The position numbers and the translations under genes are program-made. Below the pieces are notes generated by a model. That model worked only from the letters and a program-made list of their open reading frames with translations. It ran no database searches and had not been told where the DNA came from. Below, piece by piece: positions 14,289-22,430 of a DNA stretch of 49,298 nucleotides. Numbering within the stretch: the first letter of the stretch is position 1; each line of letters opens with the position of its first letter. The stretch lies in the NCBI GenBank assembly GCA_017934425.1, contig JAGBJO010000032.1, forward strand, positions 1-49,298, in the 5' to 3' direction. Origin of the DNA: Ruminococcus sp. (GTDB taxonomy: Bacteria > Bacillota > Clostridia > Oscillospirales > Ruminococcaceae).

Positions 14289-16364
14289 ATGAGAACAATA
14301 GGAGATACCATAAAATCCATACTTGTTATATGTATGGTGCTGTTCCTGACAGTCCTGACGGCTATAAAGCTTATGAAAGTACAGGTAGTCGGCAGCGAGG
14401 CTATCGAGAAACCTCTGAAATACGGTCCGGGTGCGCTGACTTTCGAGCGTGAAGTACAGGCGACCCGTGGCGAGATAGTGGACTACAGCGGAAACGTCAT
14501 CATCGCAAATGATACAAGATGCGATCTGGTTCTGCAAAAGGCTTTCTTCCCGGAGGACAACGCCGAGGGAAATGCCGTACTTCTGGGAATATTCAACGCC
14601 CTGCTGGATCACGGCATCGTATTCAAGGAGTCTATCCCGATCACACGTACTGAACCCTACGTTTTCACCGTTGAAGACAGCAGCGAGGTTGTGCAGATGC
14701 TCAACCTGAATGTCTATGCTACTGCCGAAAACTGCATAGATAAGCTGATCTCAGACTATGAGATATCAGATACGTATACTGAGCAGGAGAAACGTGTTAT
14801 CGCCGGTATGCGCTATCAGATGCTCGACAATGACTTCGCATACAACAACGATCTTCTGCTTGCCGAGAACGTTGACCCTCAGACTGTTGTTGACCTGAAG
14901 GAAATGAGCAACTTCCTGAAAGGCGTGGAAGCGGTTGACGCTGCCGAAAGACGTATAGTCCGTGGCGATATTCTCCCCCATGAGATAGGTACAGTTGGCC
15001 CTATCTATGCTGAGGAGTACGATGAACTGAAACTCAAAGGCTATGCCCTCGATGACGTGGTGGGAAAAAGCGGTATCGAAGCCGCCATGGAAACTGAACT
15101 GCGTGGCGAGAACGGCACAGAGGAAGTAACTATCGTTGACGGTTCGGTGGTTGATATAACAACAACCAAGGATATAGTTCCTGGTCAGACTGTAAAGCTT
15201 ACGGTTGACGGCGCTTTCCAGCTAAAGCTTCAGGGAGTGCTTGATAACTTCCTTGCAAACTATGGCTGGTATAAGGGCAATCAGGTAAACCGTGGCGCAC
15301 TGGTTGTACTCGACGCTAAGACCGGCGCTGTTAAGGGTATGGCAACTGCCCCCACCTACAATCTGAAAGACTTTGCCGAGAACTATGAGGAACTGCTCAA
15401 TGCGGAAAATTCCCCTATGTTCAACCGCTGTACATGGGGTCAGTATCTCCCCGGTTCGACTTTCAAGACCGTAACTGCAACAGCCGGTCTGAACGAGGGC
15501 GTAGTAAACGGCGAGAGCGCTTTTGTCTGCAACCATGACTACGAATTCTACGGCTCACACTTCCAGTGTACTGGTTGGCATGGTGCGATATCTTCAAGAC
15601 GTGCTATCGAGGTTTCTTGTAACGTCTACTTCTATGAGGTTTCCAGACTTCTGGGAATCGACAATATCACAAAGTACGCCCAGCTTTACGGTCTGGGTCA
15701 GCATACAGGCATTGAGACCGGTGACGCTGAGGGATTTCTCTGTAACCCAGAGACTTTCGAGGAACGTGGTCAGCCCTGGTACGTCGGTTACGTTATCCAG
15801 GCTGGTATCGGTAACCAGGACTGCGGATTTACTCCCTTACAGCTTGCCTGCGTTGCCAATACTATCGCAAACCGTGGCGTAAGATATAAGCCTTATCTGG
15901 TAGACAGCCTTTATACCTACGGTTCAAATGAACTGGTGAAAAAGACTGAGCCGGAAGTGGCTGCAACTATCGACCTGAACTATGACTACGTCTATGACTA
16001 TATCATCGGCGGTATGATGGACGCTGCACTGAATGTTCCATATGAGTACTCCCTTGCAAACCTGGGCTACAGCGTGGCTATCAAGACCGGTACTCCCCAG
16101 ACCGACCAGAGCGACCTTAGCAAGCAGAACTCCGTATTCATCGGATTTGCTCCGGCAGATAACCCGGAGGTTGCCTTTGCAGGCGTTATCGAGGGCGGTG
16201 AGTACTCAAAGTATATGGTAAGAGGAATACTCCAGGCTTACCAGGAGTGCTACGGACTTGCCGGAATCGAGCCTACCGCTACACTTCCGGCAGAAGTCCG
16301 CAATGGTACTACTGCTGCCGAGGAGACAACTGATCCGGAAACAGTTACTACAACTGTACAGTAA
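14289..16364 (+). CDS. mrdA: Class B penicillin-binding protein 2 (transpeptidase)
   Basis: 691 residues. One N-terminal membrane anchor (about 9-27, SILVICMVLFLTVLTAIKL), a pedestal/dimerisation domain (about 45-290, with RGEIVDYSGNVIIAND) and a C-terminal transpeptidase. The catalytic triad motifs are S390-T-F-K393 (PGSTFKTV), S443-C-N and K599-T-G. It cross-links peptidoglycan outside the membrane during elongation; the position right after mreBCD supports the PBP2/MrdA role over the septal PBP. The tail after the catalytic domain (from about 665) is a Thr-rich stretch (TTAAEETTDPETVTTTVQ), longer than usual. TAGGAGTGAACA precedes the ATG. Confidence 0.92.
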   Translation: MRTIGDTIKSILVICMVLFLTVLTAIKLMKVQVVGSEAIEKPLKYGPGALTFEREVQATRGEIVDYSGNVIIANDTRCDLVLQKAFFPEDNAEGNAVLLGIFNALLDHGIVFKESIPITRTEPYVFTVEDSSEVVQMLNLNVYATAENCIDKLISDYEISDTYTEQEKRVIAGMRYQMLDNDFAYNNDLLLAENVDPQTVVDLKEMSNFLKGVEAVDAAERRIVRGDILPHEIGTVGPIYAEEYDELKLKGYALDDVVGKSGIEAAMETELRGENGTEEVTIVDGSVVDITTTKDIVPGQTVKLTVDGAFQLKLQGVLDNFLANYGWYKGNQVNRGALVVLDAKTGAVKGMATAPTYNLKDFAENYEELLNAENSPMFNRCTWGQYLPGSTFKTVTATAGLNEGVVNGESAFVCNHDYEFYGSHFQCTGWHGAISSRRAIEVSCNVYFYEVSRLLGIDNITKYAQLYGLGQHTGIETGDAEGFLCNPETFEERGQPWYVGYVIQAGIGNQDCGFTPLQLACVANTIANRGVRYKPYLVDSLYTYGSNELVKKTEPEVAATIDLNYDYVYDYIIGGMMDAALNVPYEYSLANLGYSVAIKTGTPQTDQSDLSKQNSVFIGFAPADNPEVAFAGVIEGGEYSKYMVRGILQAYQECYGLAGIEPTATLPAEVRNGTTAAEETTDPETVTTTVQ

Positions 16365-16380
16365 ATAAAGGAGAACCGTT

Positions 16381-17013
16381 ATGGCATTCGATTATAAAAA
16401 GGAATACAAAGAGTATTATATGCCTTCAAAAAAACCAGCTTTCGTTAATGTTCCGGCAATGAACTATATCTCTGTGCGTGGCAAAGGTGATCCTAATGAT
16501 GAAAACGGTGAATATCAGAAGGCTATCGCTCTGCTTTACGGTATAGCGTACACGATCAAGATGAGCAAAAAGGGCGATCATCGTATCGAAGGATATTTTG
16601 ATTTTGTTGTTCCTCCGCTTGAAGGCTTCTGGTGGCAGGAGGGTACAGATGGCGCTGACTATTCCCGCAAAGAGGATTTTAACTGGATAGCGCTTATCCG
16701 TCTGCCCGATTTTGTCACAAAAGAAGAATTTGACTGGGCTGTACAGGAAGCGGCAAAAAAGAAAAAGACAGACTTTTCAAGGGTCGAGTTTTTGACATAC
16801 AATGAAGGCTTATGTGTGCAGTGTATGCATATAGGCTCTTATGATGATGAACCGGAAACCGTTCAGCTTATGCATGAATTTATGAAGCAGCAGGGATATA
16901 AACTTGATATTTCAGATAATCGTTTTCACCATGAGATATATCTTTCAGATGTAAGGAAAACAGCTCCCGATAAACTGAAAACAGTTATCAGACACCCTAT
17001 AGTTAAAGATTAA
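16381..17013 (+). CDS. GyrI-like small-molecule-binding domain protein
   Basis: 210 residues covering a single GyrI-like (SOUL/effector-binding) domain of the COG4832 type: YMPSKKPAFVNVPAMNYISVRGKGDPN at the start, LYGIAYTIKMSKK, PPLEGFWWQ and a C-terminal CMHIGSYDDEPETVQLMHEFMKQQGY and HHEIYLSD. Stand-alone members bind or hydrolyse small hydrophobic or cationic compounds; the ligand here is unknown. There is no DNA-binding domain. GGAG precedes the ATG and the gap to mrdA is 16 bases, so it is probably read from the mreB promoter. Confidence 0.82.
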   Translation: MAFDYKKEYKEYYMPSKKPAFVNVPAMNYISVRGKGDPNDENGEYQKAIALLYGIAYTIKMSKKGDHRIEGYFDFVVPPLEGFWWQEGTDGADYSRKEDFNWIALIRLPDFVTKEEFDWAVQEAAKKKKTDFSRVEFLTYNEGLCVQCMHIGSYDDEPETVQLMHEFMKQQGYKLDISDNRFHHEIYLSDVRKTAPDKLKTVIRHPIVKD

Positions 17014-17033
17014 CATCAGTACAAGGAGAAAAT

Positions 17034-18158
17034 ATGAGTAAAAAGATAACAGCCGGTGAACTTGATAAAGCGGACACCCGGAATAGCTTCATTATCGACC
17101 TGCGTGACCCGTCCGCCTTTGAGTATGGTCACATAAAGGGCGCTGTGAATATCCCCCCGGATAAGCTGGAAAGCGCTGATATCCCAAAGGATAAGCAGGT
17201 CATCGTCTACTGCAAAGCCGGTATAATCAGCGGCGATATAACCGACGACCTTTGTGGCAAGGGCTTCGATGCATGGGAACTGGAGGGCGGCTATGCTGAG
17301 TGGCTGCGCTTTAAAATGGAAAACCGCATGATAACCGAACAGGTGGAACTGAGTCTGCGGAAGAAATTCAAGAAAAGCATCTGGTGCAAGTTCACCAAGG
17401 CTATAAACGAGTACCAGCTTGTGCAGCCGGGAGATAAGATAGCAGTATGCATCTCCGGCGGCAAGGACTCCATGCTTATGGCGAAGCTTTTCCAGGAACT
17501 CAAACGCCATGACAAGTTCCCCTTTGAGGTGGTATTCCTGGTAATGGACCCCGGCTACAGCCCCCAGAACCGCCAGGTCATTGAGCGAAATGCACAGTCC
17601 ATGTCAATACCCGTACATATCTTTGAATCCACCATATTCGAGTCGGTTTTCAATATCGAGAAGAACCCCTGCTATATATGCGCCCGTATGCGCCGTGGCT
17701 ACCTCTACAGCAAGGCAAAGGAACTGGGCTGCAATAAGATAGCCCTGGGTCACCATTTCGACGATGTTATCGAGACTATCCTCATGGGTATGCTGTACGG
17801 CGGACAGGTTCAGACCATGATGCCGAAGCTTCACAGCACCAATTTCGAGGGAATGGAACTTATCCGCCCCCTGTACCTTGTCCGGGAAGATGATATCAAG
17901 CACTGGCGTGACTATAACGACCTGTACTTTATCCAGTGCGCCTGCAAGTTCACTGACACCTGTTCAAGCTGTCAGGAGGACGGGCAGTCCGTATCAAAGC
18001 GCCTTGAGATAAAGAAGCTAATCGCCCAGCTAAAGACCATTAATCCCCAGGTTGAGAAGAATATCTTCCGAAGCGTGGAAAACGTTAACCTCAGCACAGT
18101 TATCGCCTATAAACAGCACGGGGAAGTGCATAATTTCCTTGATACTTACGATAATTAA
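17034..18158 (+). CDS. Rhodanese-TtcA-like ATP-PPase fusion, probable tRNA thiolation enzyme
   Basis: 374 residues with two domains. Residues about 1-95 are a rhodanese with FIIDLRDPSAFEYGHIKGAVNIP and the active-site loop VYCKAGIISG (persulfide Cys). Residues about 125-374 are a PP-loop ATPase of the TtcA group, with the ATP motif CISGGKDSMLMAK, the CYIC pair, ALGHHFDDVIETILMGMLYGG, and a late Cys cluster (CACKFTDTCSSC). TtcA-type enzymes thiolate tRNA with a 4Fe-4S cluster and receive sulfur from a persulfide donor. Fusion to a rhodanese would deliver that sulfur in cis. Last gene before the terminator at 18166. The exact tRNA position modified cannot be told from sequence. Confidence 0.85.
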   Translation: MSKKITAGELDKADTRNSFIIDLRDPSAFEYGHIKGAVNIPPDKLESADIPKDKQVIVYCKAGIISGDITDDLCGKGFDAWELEGGYAEWLRFKMENRMITEQVELSLRKKFKKSIWCKFTKAINEYQLVQPGDKIAVCISGGKDSMLMAKLFQELKRHDKFPFEVVFLVMDPGYSPQNRQVIERNAQSMSIPVHIFESTIFESVFNIEKNPCYICARMRRGYLYSKAKELGCNKIALGHHFDDVIETILMGMLYGGQVQTMMPKLHSTNFEGMELIRPLYLVREDDIKHWRDYNDLYFIQCACKFTDTCSSCQEDGQSVSKRLEIKKLIAQLKTINPQVEKNIFRSVENVNLSTVIAYKQHGEVHNFLDTYDN

Positions 18159-18165
18159 TAAAAAA

Positions 18166-18207
18166 ACCCGGAAACAGCAGTAAAATGCCGTTTCCGGGTT
18201 GTTTTTT
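18166..18207 (+). terminator. Terminator of the mre operon
   Basis: AACCCGGAAAC pairs with GTTTCCGGGTT and is followed by GTTTTTTGG; an A-run precedes the stem, so it could also serve the convergent minus-strand unit ending at 18214. Confidence 0.9.
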
Positions 18208-18213
18208 GGGGAG

Positions 18214-18759
18214 TTATTCGTTAGCGTAATAACCAATTGCATAATCAAATCTATTTTTATCAAATAGTGGTATCATATCTACCTGCTCATCAAAACTATA
18301 TGGCTTTAACTGATCTTGGCTGATAGGACTTTTATGCGTCCAGATTTCAGATATTTTGTTGTTATCAATTTTTATAGTCCAATGCAAGCCTTTTGATATT
18401 TCCATAATTCGTTTAATGGTTATATTTTTGCTTTCGCTACAGTATTCATTAGCATCAACTATTAGATCACAATAGTCTGCCATTGTTCCGGAAATGTATA
18501 CAACTTCGTTTTGAGGAATACTGTATTTTTCACAATAGTCGTTAAAACTACAGTTTTCAGATCCAATAAAAATGCAAATTTCTTCCGCTTCATTGTTCTT
18601 TGCACATACATAACTCTTAACAGCATCAAGTGCTGCGGCTTTTGTTATATATATTATTGAGTATATCAGAATAATCGCAAGCACTACAGCAAGTATACGG
18701 TCAAGCCTCGGCAAAAAAACTTCCAGTTTTAACAGAAAACTATTCAGCTTTTTCATCAT
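18214..18759 (-). CDS. Hypothetical single-pass membrane protein
   Basis: 181 residues. One hydrophobic segment at about 22-42 (ILAVVLAIILIYSIIYITKAA) with a basic N-terminus, then a soluble domain of about 135 residues with five cysteines (VCAKN, EICIF, ENCSFNDYC, YCD, EYCSE). I recognise no family. The ATG overlaps the TGA of the Nudix gene (ATGA), so it is translationally coupled to it. It is visibly more AT-rich than the Nudix gene and the rest of the region, so it may be a recent acquisition. Confidence 0.6.
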   Translation of the reverse strand: MMKKLNSFLLKLEVFLPRLDRILAVVLAIILIYSIIYITKAAALDAVKSYVCAKNNEAEEICIFIGSENCSFNDYCEKYSIPQNEVVYISGTMADYCDLIVDANEYCSESKNITIKRIMEISKGLHWTIKIDNNKISEIWTHKSPISQDQLKPYSFDEQVDMIPLFDKNRFDYAIGYYANE

Positions 18760-19292
18760 ATCCCCATTATTCTTGCGGCTTTAAGAATAACTATCTGGGT
18801 CTTGCCGTCCTTGATCTTGCCGTCCATGACCAGCTTCACCGCATCAGCCAGGGGTATCTTCTCCACATCAAGGAACTCGTCCGGGTCGAGGGACTGCTTG
18901 CCGAAAGTCAGCCCCTTAGCCAGGTACATATAGGTTATCTCTGTATTGTATGCCGGAGTGGGGTACATTTCGCCCAGGTAGATATACTCGGAGCAGGTGC
19001 AGCCAGTCTCCTCCAGAAGCTCACGTTTTCCGCAGGCGGCATGGTCTTCGCCCTTTTCCAGCTTGCCCGCAGGCACTTCCCTTGTTACTGTACGGAACGG
19101 GTAGCGGAACTGCTTTACAAGGAAGATCTCGCCCTCGTCGGTTATGGGGATAACACACACGCCGCCGTGGTGGAGCAGGGAGTCCCTGACGGCAGTTTCG
19201 CCGTTTTCCAGTTCAACGGTGTCGTGGGTGATAGTGAAAATAGGACCTTCGTAAACGTTCTGGCTTGTGAGAGTTTTTTCTTCTAAATGCAT
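18756..19292 (-). CDS. Nudix hydrolase, ADP-ribose pyrophosphatase type
   Basis: 178 residues. The Nudix box is complete (G-x5-E-x7-R-E-L-x-E-E-x-G-C, about residues 75-97, GKLEKGEDHAACGKRELLEE then TGC). The preceding FRYPFRTVTREVPAGKLEKG (QFRYP...EVPAGK) is characteristic of the ADP-ribose pyrophosphatase/NudF branch. The enzyme would cleave ADP-ribose to AMP and ribose 5-phosphate in the cytoplasm. AAGGAGG lies 8 bases before the ATG. It is followed directly by the small membrane protein gene. Confidence 0.9.
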   Translation of the reverse strand: MHLEEKTLTSQNVYEGPIFTITHDTVELENGETAVRDSLLHHGGVCVIPITDEGEIFLVKQFRYPFRTVTREVPAGKLEKGEDHAACGKRELLEETGCTCSEYIYLGEMYPTPAYNTEITYMYLAKGLTFGKQSLDPDEFLDVEKIPLADAVKLVMDGKIKDGKTQIVILKAARIMGI

Positions 19293-19310
19293 TTTAATTC
19301 CTCCTTAAAA

Positions 19311-19358
19311 TAATGCGTAATGCGTAATTATTGTATCGCCTTGCGGCGATGTTATCTT
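19311..19358. repeat. Partial copy of dispersed repeat family C
   Basis: ATAATGCGTAATGCGTAATT followed by GTATCGCCTTGCGGCGATG matches parts of the element at 45799-45935 (GCGTAATTCGTAATGCGTAATT and CATCGCCGTAAGGCGATAC). Confidence 0.65.
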
Positions 19359-19374
19359 AATAAGATTTGTACCC

Positions 19375-19437
19375 TGTAAAACAAGGTTGAGTGGCAACGT
19401 AGTTGCGGTCAAGCTGGCTACAGCTTGAAACGAGCGG
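19375..19437 (-). repeat. Shortened inverted copy of repeat family A at the end of the YfhO gene
   Basis: On the minus strand the sequence reads CAAGCTGTAGCCAGCTTGACC, then ACGTTGCCACTCAACC and GGGTACAAATC, an internally deleted version of the family A unit. The stop codon (TAG) of the YfhO gene lies within its opening palindrome. Confidence 0.7.
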
Positions 19438-21892
19438 TGGAGGTGTAGTCATAGTAGTGCTTGTGGTCGGCTATTTCCTCCGGGATACCTTTCTTGCGGC
19501 ACACCGCTATGTAAACTGCCAGTACTACTGCCGCTATAATGCTAACCGCAGCGCCCTCACGCAGCCAGGGTGTGTGATAGCGGAACACTATACTGCTATG
19601 CCCCTCGCTTACCGGTACAGCCATGAAACCGTAGCTGACCTTTTCAACGTCTACCGGTTCGCCGTTTACTTCGGCGCTCCAGCCGGTACTGTAGGGAACG
19701 CTGAAAAATACAAGCTGTTCCTTTTTGCTGTCGAACTCCGCCTGAAAACCGTGTGAGTTATAGCTGAACGACGATGCGCAGTTTTCCTGCTTCTCACGGC
19801 AGAATCGCTCATAGGCGGTCTTTGATACGCTTGAACTGTACTCCTTGGGCAGAGTAGTGAGTATCCCGGAAAAACGCTCCGCCTGTTCGTCTGTAAGCAC
19901 AAGGGCTTTCATCAGCGACTTCTCACGCAGTCCCTTTGAAAGTTCCTCAGCCTGACTTTCCGTCATGTAGCAGTCAAAACCCATTCCCATAGGCACATAC
20001 AGTGTATTCTCGTAAATCTCGTACTTGTCAGTGACTTTCAAAAGCTTGAATCCGGGCATATACTTGGTTATATCCACCTTTGCGGAGTCGGGTTCAGAGC
20101 CGCTTAATGAATTTGCAGCCGAGTTTTCCGGCGCACTGTAGTCATCAGCGGTTATTTCTGCATAGGAGTAACCCTCGTTTATCTCACGGTAAAAATATTT
20201 GACGGAAAGCAGTCCTCTGAGGGTATAATGGCTTACGTCTGCCCTTGACGCAACGTCACGCTGAACGCCTACTTCCTTGTAGAAATCCATTATCGACGGC
20301 TCAACAACACTCTGGAAAGCACGCATTGAGGGCATCTGCCATATCATTGCAGCGTTTTCGATATTGCTTGTAGAGTCGATGCGGAAGAAGTTGTCCCCGG
20401 ACACTTTCTCCACAAGTTCATCATCGCCTTTGATATTCACATTGATGTAATTCTTAGCGTCCGCAGGAGTAACAGCACCGTAAAGAGTGACAGCGAATAT
20501 GCACATCACTGACGCAAAGGCGGTACACCATACAGCACATTCCTGGAATGGCTTTCCGGCAGCTTTCCGGCGGAGTATGAGGTGTGCGCCTGCAAGGAAC
20601 ACAGCGGCAATGGCAAGGGTCACGAAAAAGTATATCGGGTCACGGGGAGTGCCAAGCCATTTCAGTTTCCCGTCGCTTCCCATGTCCGGGTATATGGCAA
20701 CTACCGTAAATCCGGCAAGCATCAGAATATTCACCCGGAACGCCGCCCTAAAGTCTGCACCCTCAGTATCAAGGGTCTGGGCGGTCATCATGGCGAGGAT
20801 AAGCAGGGGCATGAAGAACCAGCGTGCGTAGTAGTAGCTGTTTGCCGCCTGAAAGAGGCTGTTGAGGAGGGGGATAAGCGCGAATATCGCCAAAGCTATG
20901 GTAAGCCGTGAAGCCCAGTGTTTTTTCCGTGAGCGCAGGAATGTTATAATGCCAAGCGTTGAGAACAGGGGAAAGTATCCGCCGATAGATGCCCATTTTT
21001 CATATTCAGACTGGAAAAGGTTCGGGCGTGCAGGAACATCTACAGGCATGAAGAACGTCTGTATCAGACGTGGAATGAGGGTATTGTCGGAGTAGATGAC
21101 TATATCCGTGCCGAAAAGATGCTGAGAAACACGGCTGTTACCCATAATAAGCATTGCCGAGGGCAGGAGGATAACCATAGCTATCGCCGTACCTACGATC
21201 GCTTCAAAGCACAGCGAGAGAAACTTTCTCCAGTTCGAGTGAAAATCCGGGGCAGGCAGGCGAAACAGGAAGTATATCACCAGGAACACCGCTTCGCCGG
21301 CGAAAAAGTAGTAGTTTATGAAAGCGGAAAGCGCCACGGTAAGGGCGAAAAATCCACGTTTCCGGCAGTTTATATGTTCCTCCATAGATATAAGTAAAAG
21401 AGGAAATACCGCAGTAACGTCCTGGAAGTGGTTGAAGAAAATGTTGAATATCTGGAAGCCGGAAAAGGTATAAAGCATTGCGCCAACCAGGGAAAGCTCC
21501 TTACTCCGGACGAATTTGCGGATATATATGTACGCAGTCAGGGCGGCGATGCCGTGTTTCAGGGATAGTACCACCGGCATCGAGAACGTCACAAGGAATC
21601 TGGGAAGCAGTACCGTCAGCCAGAAAAATGGGCTGCCGATGAGATAGAAGGAGTAGGAAGTAAGCAGGTCAGAACCGAGATCGGTGTACCAGTTCCAGCC
21701 GAAACCGCCGCTTCTTACAGCATCGTTAGCCAGGTTGTAGAAAGGTATCTGTTGGGAATTAAAGTCACCATAGTAGATGAAGTAGCCATTTTCGCAGATC
21801 ATGACGGGAATCACCGTCACCAGCATCACGCAGAAGCCCAGCAGAAACGCCGCAAGGTATTTTTCGCCGGTATTCCGGAATATTTTCTGCAT
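19418..21892 (-). CDS. YfhO family polytopic membrane protein
   Basis: 824 residues from ATG 21892 (AGGAGG 9 bases upstream; an open frame continues further but has no site and crosses the promoter). About a dozen hydrophobic segments occupy residues 10-500, beginning YLAAFLLGFCVMLVTVIPVMI; the family hallmark GDFNSQQIPFYN follows the first span. The C-terminal third is a soluble domain ahead of a last membrane span (about 785-805) and a basic tail. YfhO proteins are GT-C-type membrane proteins, shown in Bacillus and Listeria to help glycosylate wall or lipoteichoic acid. Substrate here is unknown. The last residues (RFKL) come from an invading repeat. Confidence 0.85.
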   Translation of the reverse strand: MQKIFRNTGEKYLAAFLLGFCVMLVTVIPVMICENGYFIYYGDFNSQQIPFYNLANDAVRSGGFGWNWYTDLGSDLLTSYSFYLIGSPFFWLTVLLPRFLVTFSMPVVLSLKHGIAALTAYIYIRKFVRSKELSLVGAMLYTFSGFQIFNIFFNHFQDVTAVFPLLLISMEEHINCRKRGFFALTVALSAFINYYFFAGEAVFLVIYFLFRLPAPDFHSNWRKFLSLCFEAIVGTAIAMVILLPSAMLIMGNSRVSQHLFGTDIVIYSDNTLIPRLIQTFFMPVDVPARPNLFQSEYEKWASIGGYFPLFSTLGIITFLRSRKKHWASRLTIALAIFALIPLLNSLFQAANSYYYARWFFMPLLILAMMTAQTLDTEGADFRAAFRVNILMLAGFTVVAIYPDMGSDGKLKWLGTPRDPIYFFVTLAIAAVFLAGAHLILRRKAAGKPFQECAVWCTAFASVMCIFAVTLYGAVTPADAKNYINVNIKGDDELVEKVSGDNFFRIDSTSNIENAAMIWQMPSMRAFQSVVEPSIMDFYKEVGVQRDVASRADVSHYTLRGLLSVKYFYREINEGYSYAEITADDYSAPENSAANSLSGSEPDSAKVDITKYMPGFKLLKVTDKYEIYENTLYVPMGMGFDCYMTESQAEELSKGLREKSLMKALVLTDEQAERFSGILTTLPKEYSSSVSKTAYERFCREKQENCASSFSYNSHGFQAEFDSKKEQLVFFSVPYSTGWSAEVNGEPVDVEKVSYGFMAVPVSEGHSSIVFRYHTPWLREGAAVSIIAAVVLAVYIAVCRKKGIPEEIADHKHYYDYTSTARFKL

Positions 21893-21925
21893 TATATCAA
21901 TCCTCCTGTAAATTTGTCTATTGGA

Positions 21926-21954
21926 ATTATAACACATATTCCTTTCAAAATCAA
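21926..21954 (-). promoter_or_regulatory. Promoter of the YfhO gene
   Basis: Minus strand: TTGATT (21949-21954), 17 bases, TATAAT (21926-21931). Its -35 abuts a family A repeat copy. Confidence 0.7.
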
Positions 21955-22260
21955 GCTGACAAGCTGAAGCCAGCTTGACCGCTCTCACGGTGTCGCTTGC
22001 TTACGCTCGCTCACTTTTTTAGAAACGGTGCTTTTGTCGTCGCTCAACCGTGTTTGCAATGGTACAAAGTTCACCAGTAGAATGATAAAGCGGCAAGTTC
22101 CCAGAAATACTGGAATAGAACTTAGAACCTGTCCACATAGGGTGAATTTTCAAGCTGAGCCAGCTTGACCTCCCCTCACGGTGTCGCTTGCTTACGCTCG
22201 CTCACTTTTTTAGAAACGGTGCTTTGTACGTCGCTCAACCATATTTTGCTTGGTACAATG
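21952..22260 (+). repeat. Two tandem copies of repeat family A
   Basis: Units begin at about 21952 and at 22151 (CAAGCTGAGCCAGCTTGACC). Each continues TCACGGTGTCGCTTGCTTACGCTCGCTCACTTTTTTAGAAACGGTGC (positions 21986-22031 and 22176-22221) and CGTCGCTCAACC. The gap between the YfhO and GH94 genes (21893-22430) consists of these repeats plus the two gene promoters; no ORF is credible. Confidence 0.85.
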
Positions 22261-22344
22261 TTTTCTGTATTTTCCGCTGTCTTTGTAAAGATGTACACCG
22301 TTATAGCTGTTTATTTGGCAATATAACAAAATTTACAAAACCCC

Positions 22345-22373
22345 TTGCAATAGCTTCCGTTTTCTGTTATAAT
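22345..22373 (+). promoter_or_regulatory. Promoter of the GH94 phosphorylase gene
   Basis: TTGCAA (22345-22350), 17 bases, TATAAT (22368-22373). A GC-rich leader (GCCGGGGCGGC..CCCCCGC) and AAAGGAG precede the ATG at 22431. No catabolite-response operator (TGWAANCGNTNWCA) is apparent. Confidence 0.85.
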
Positions 22374-22430
22374 GTAAGCAGTATATTGCCGGGGCGGCAC
22401 TGACCCCCGCAGACAAAAGGAGTAAATTAT

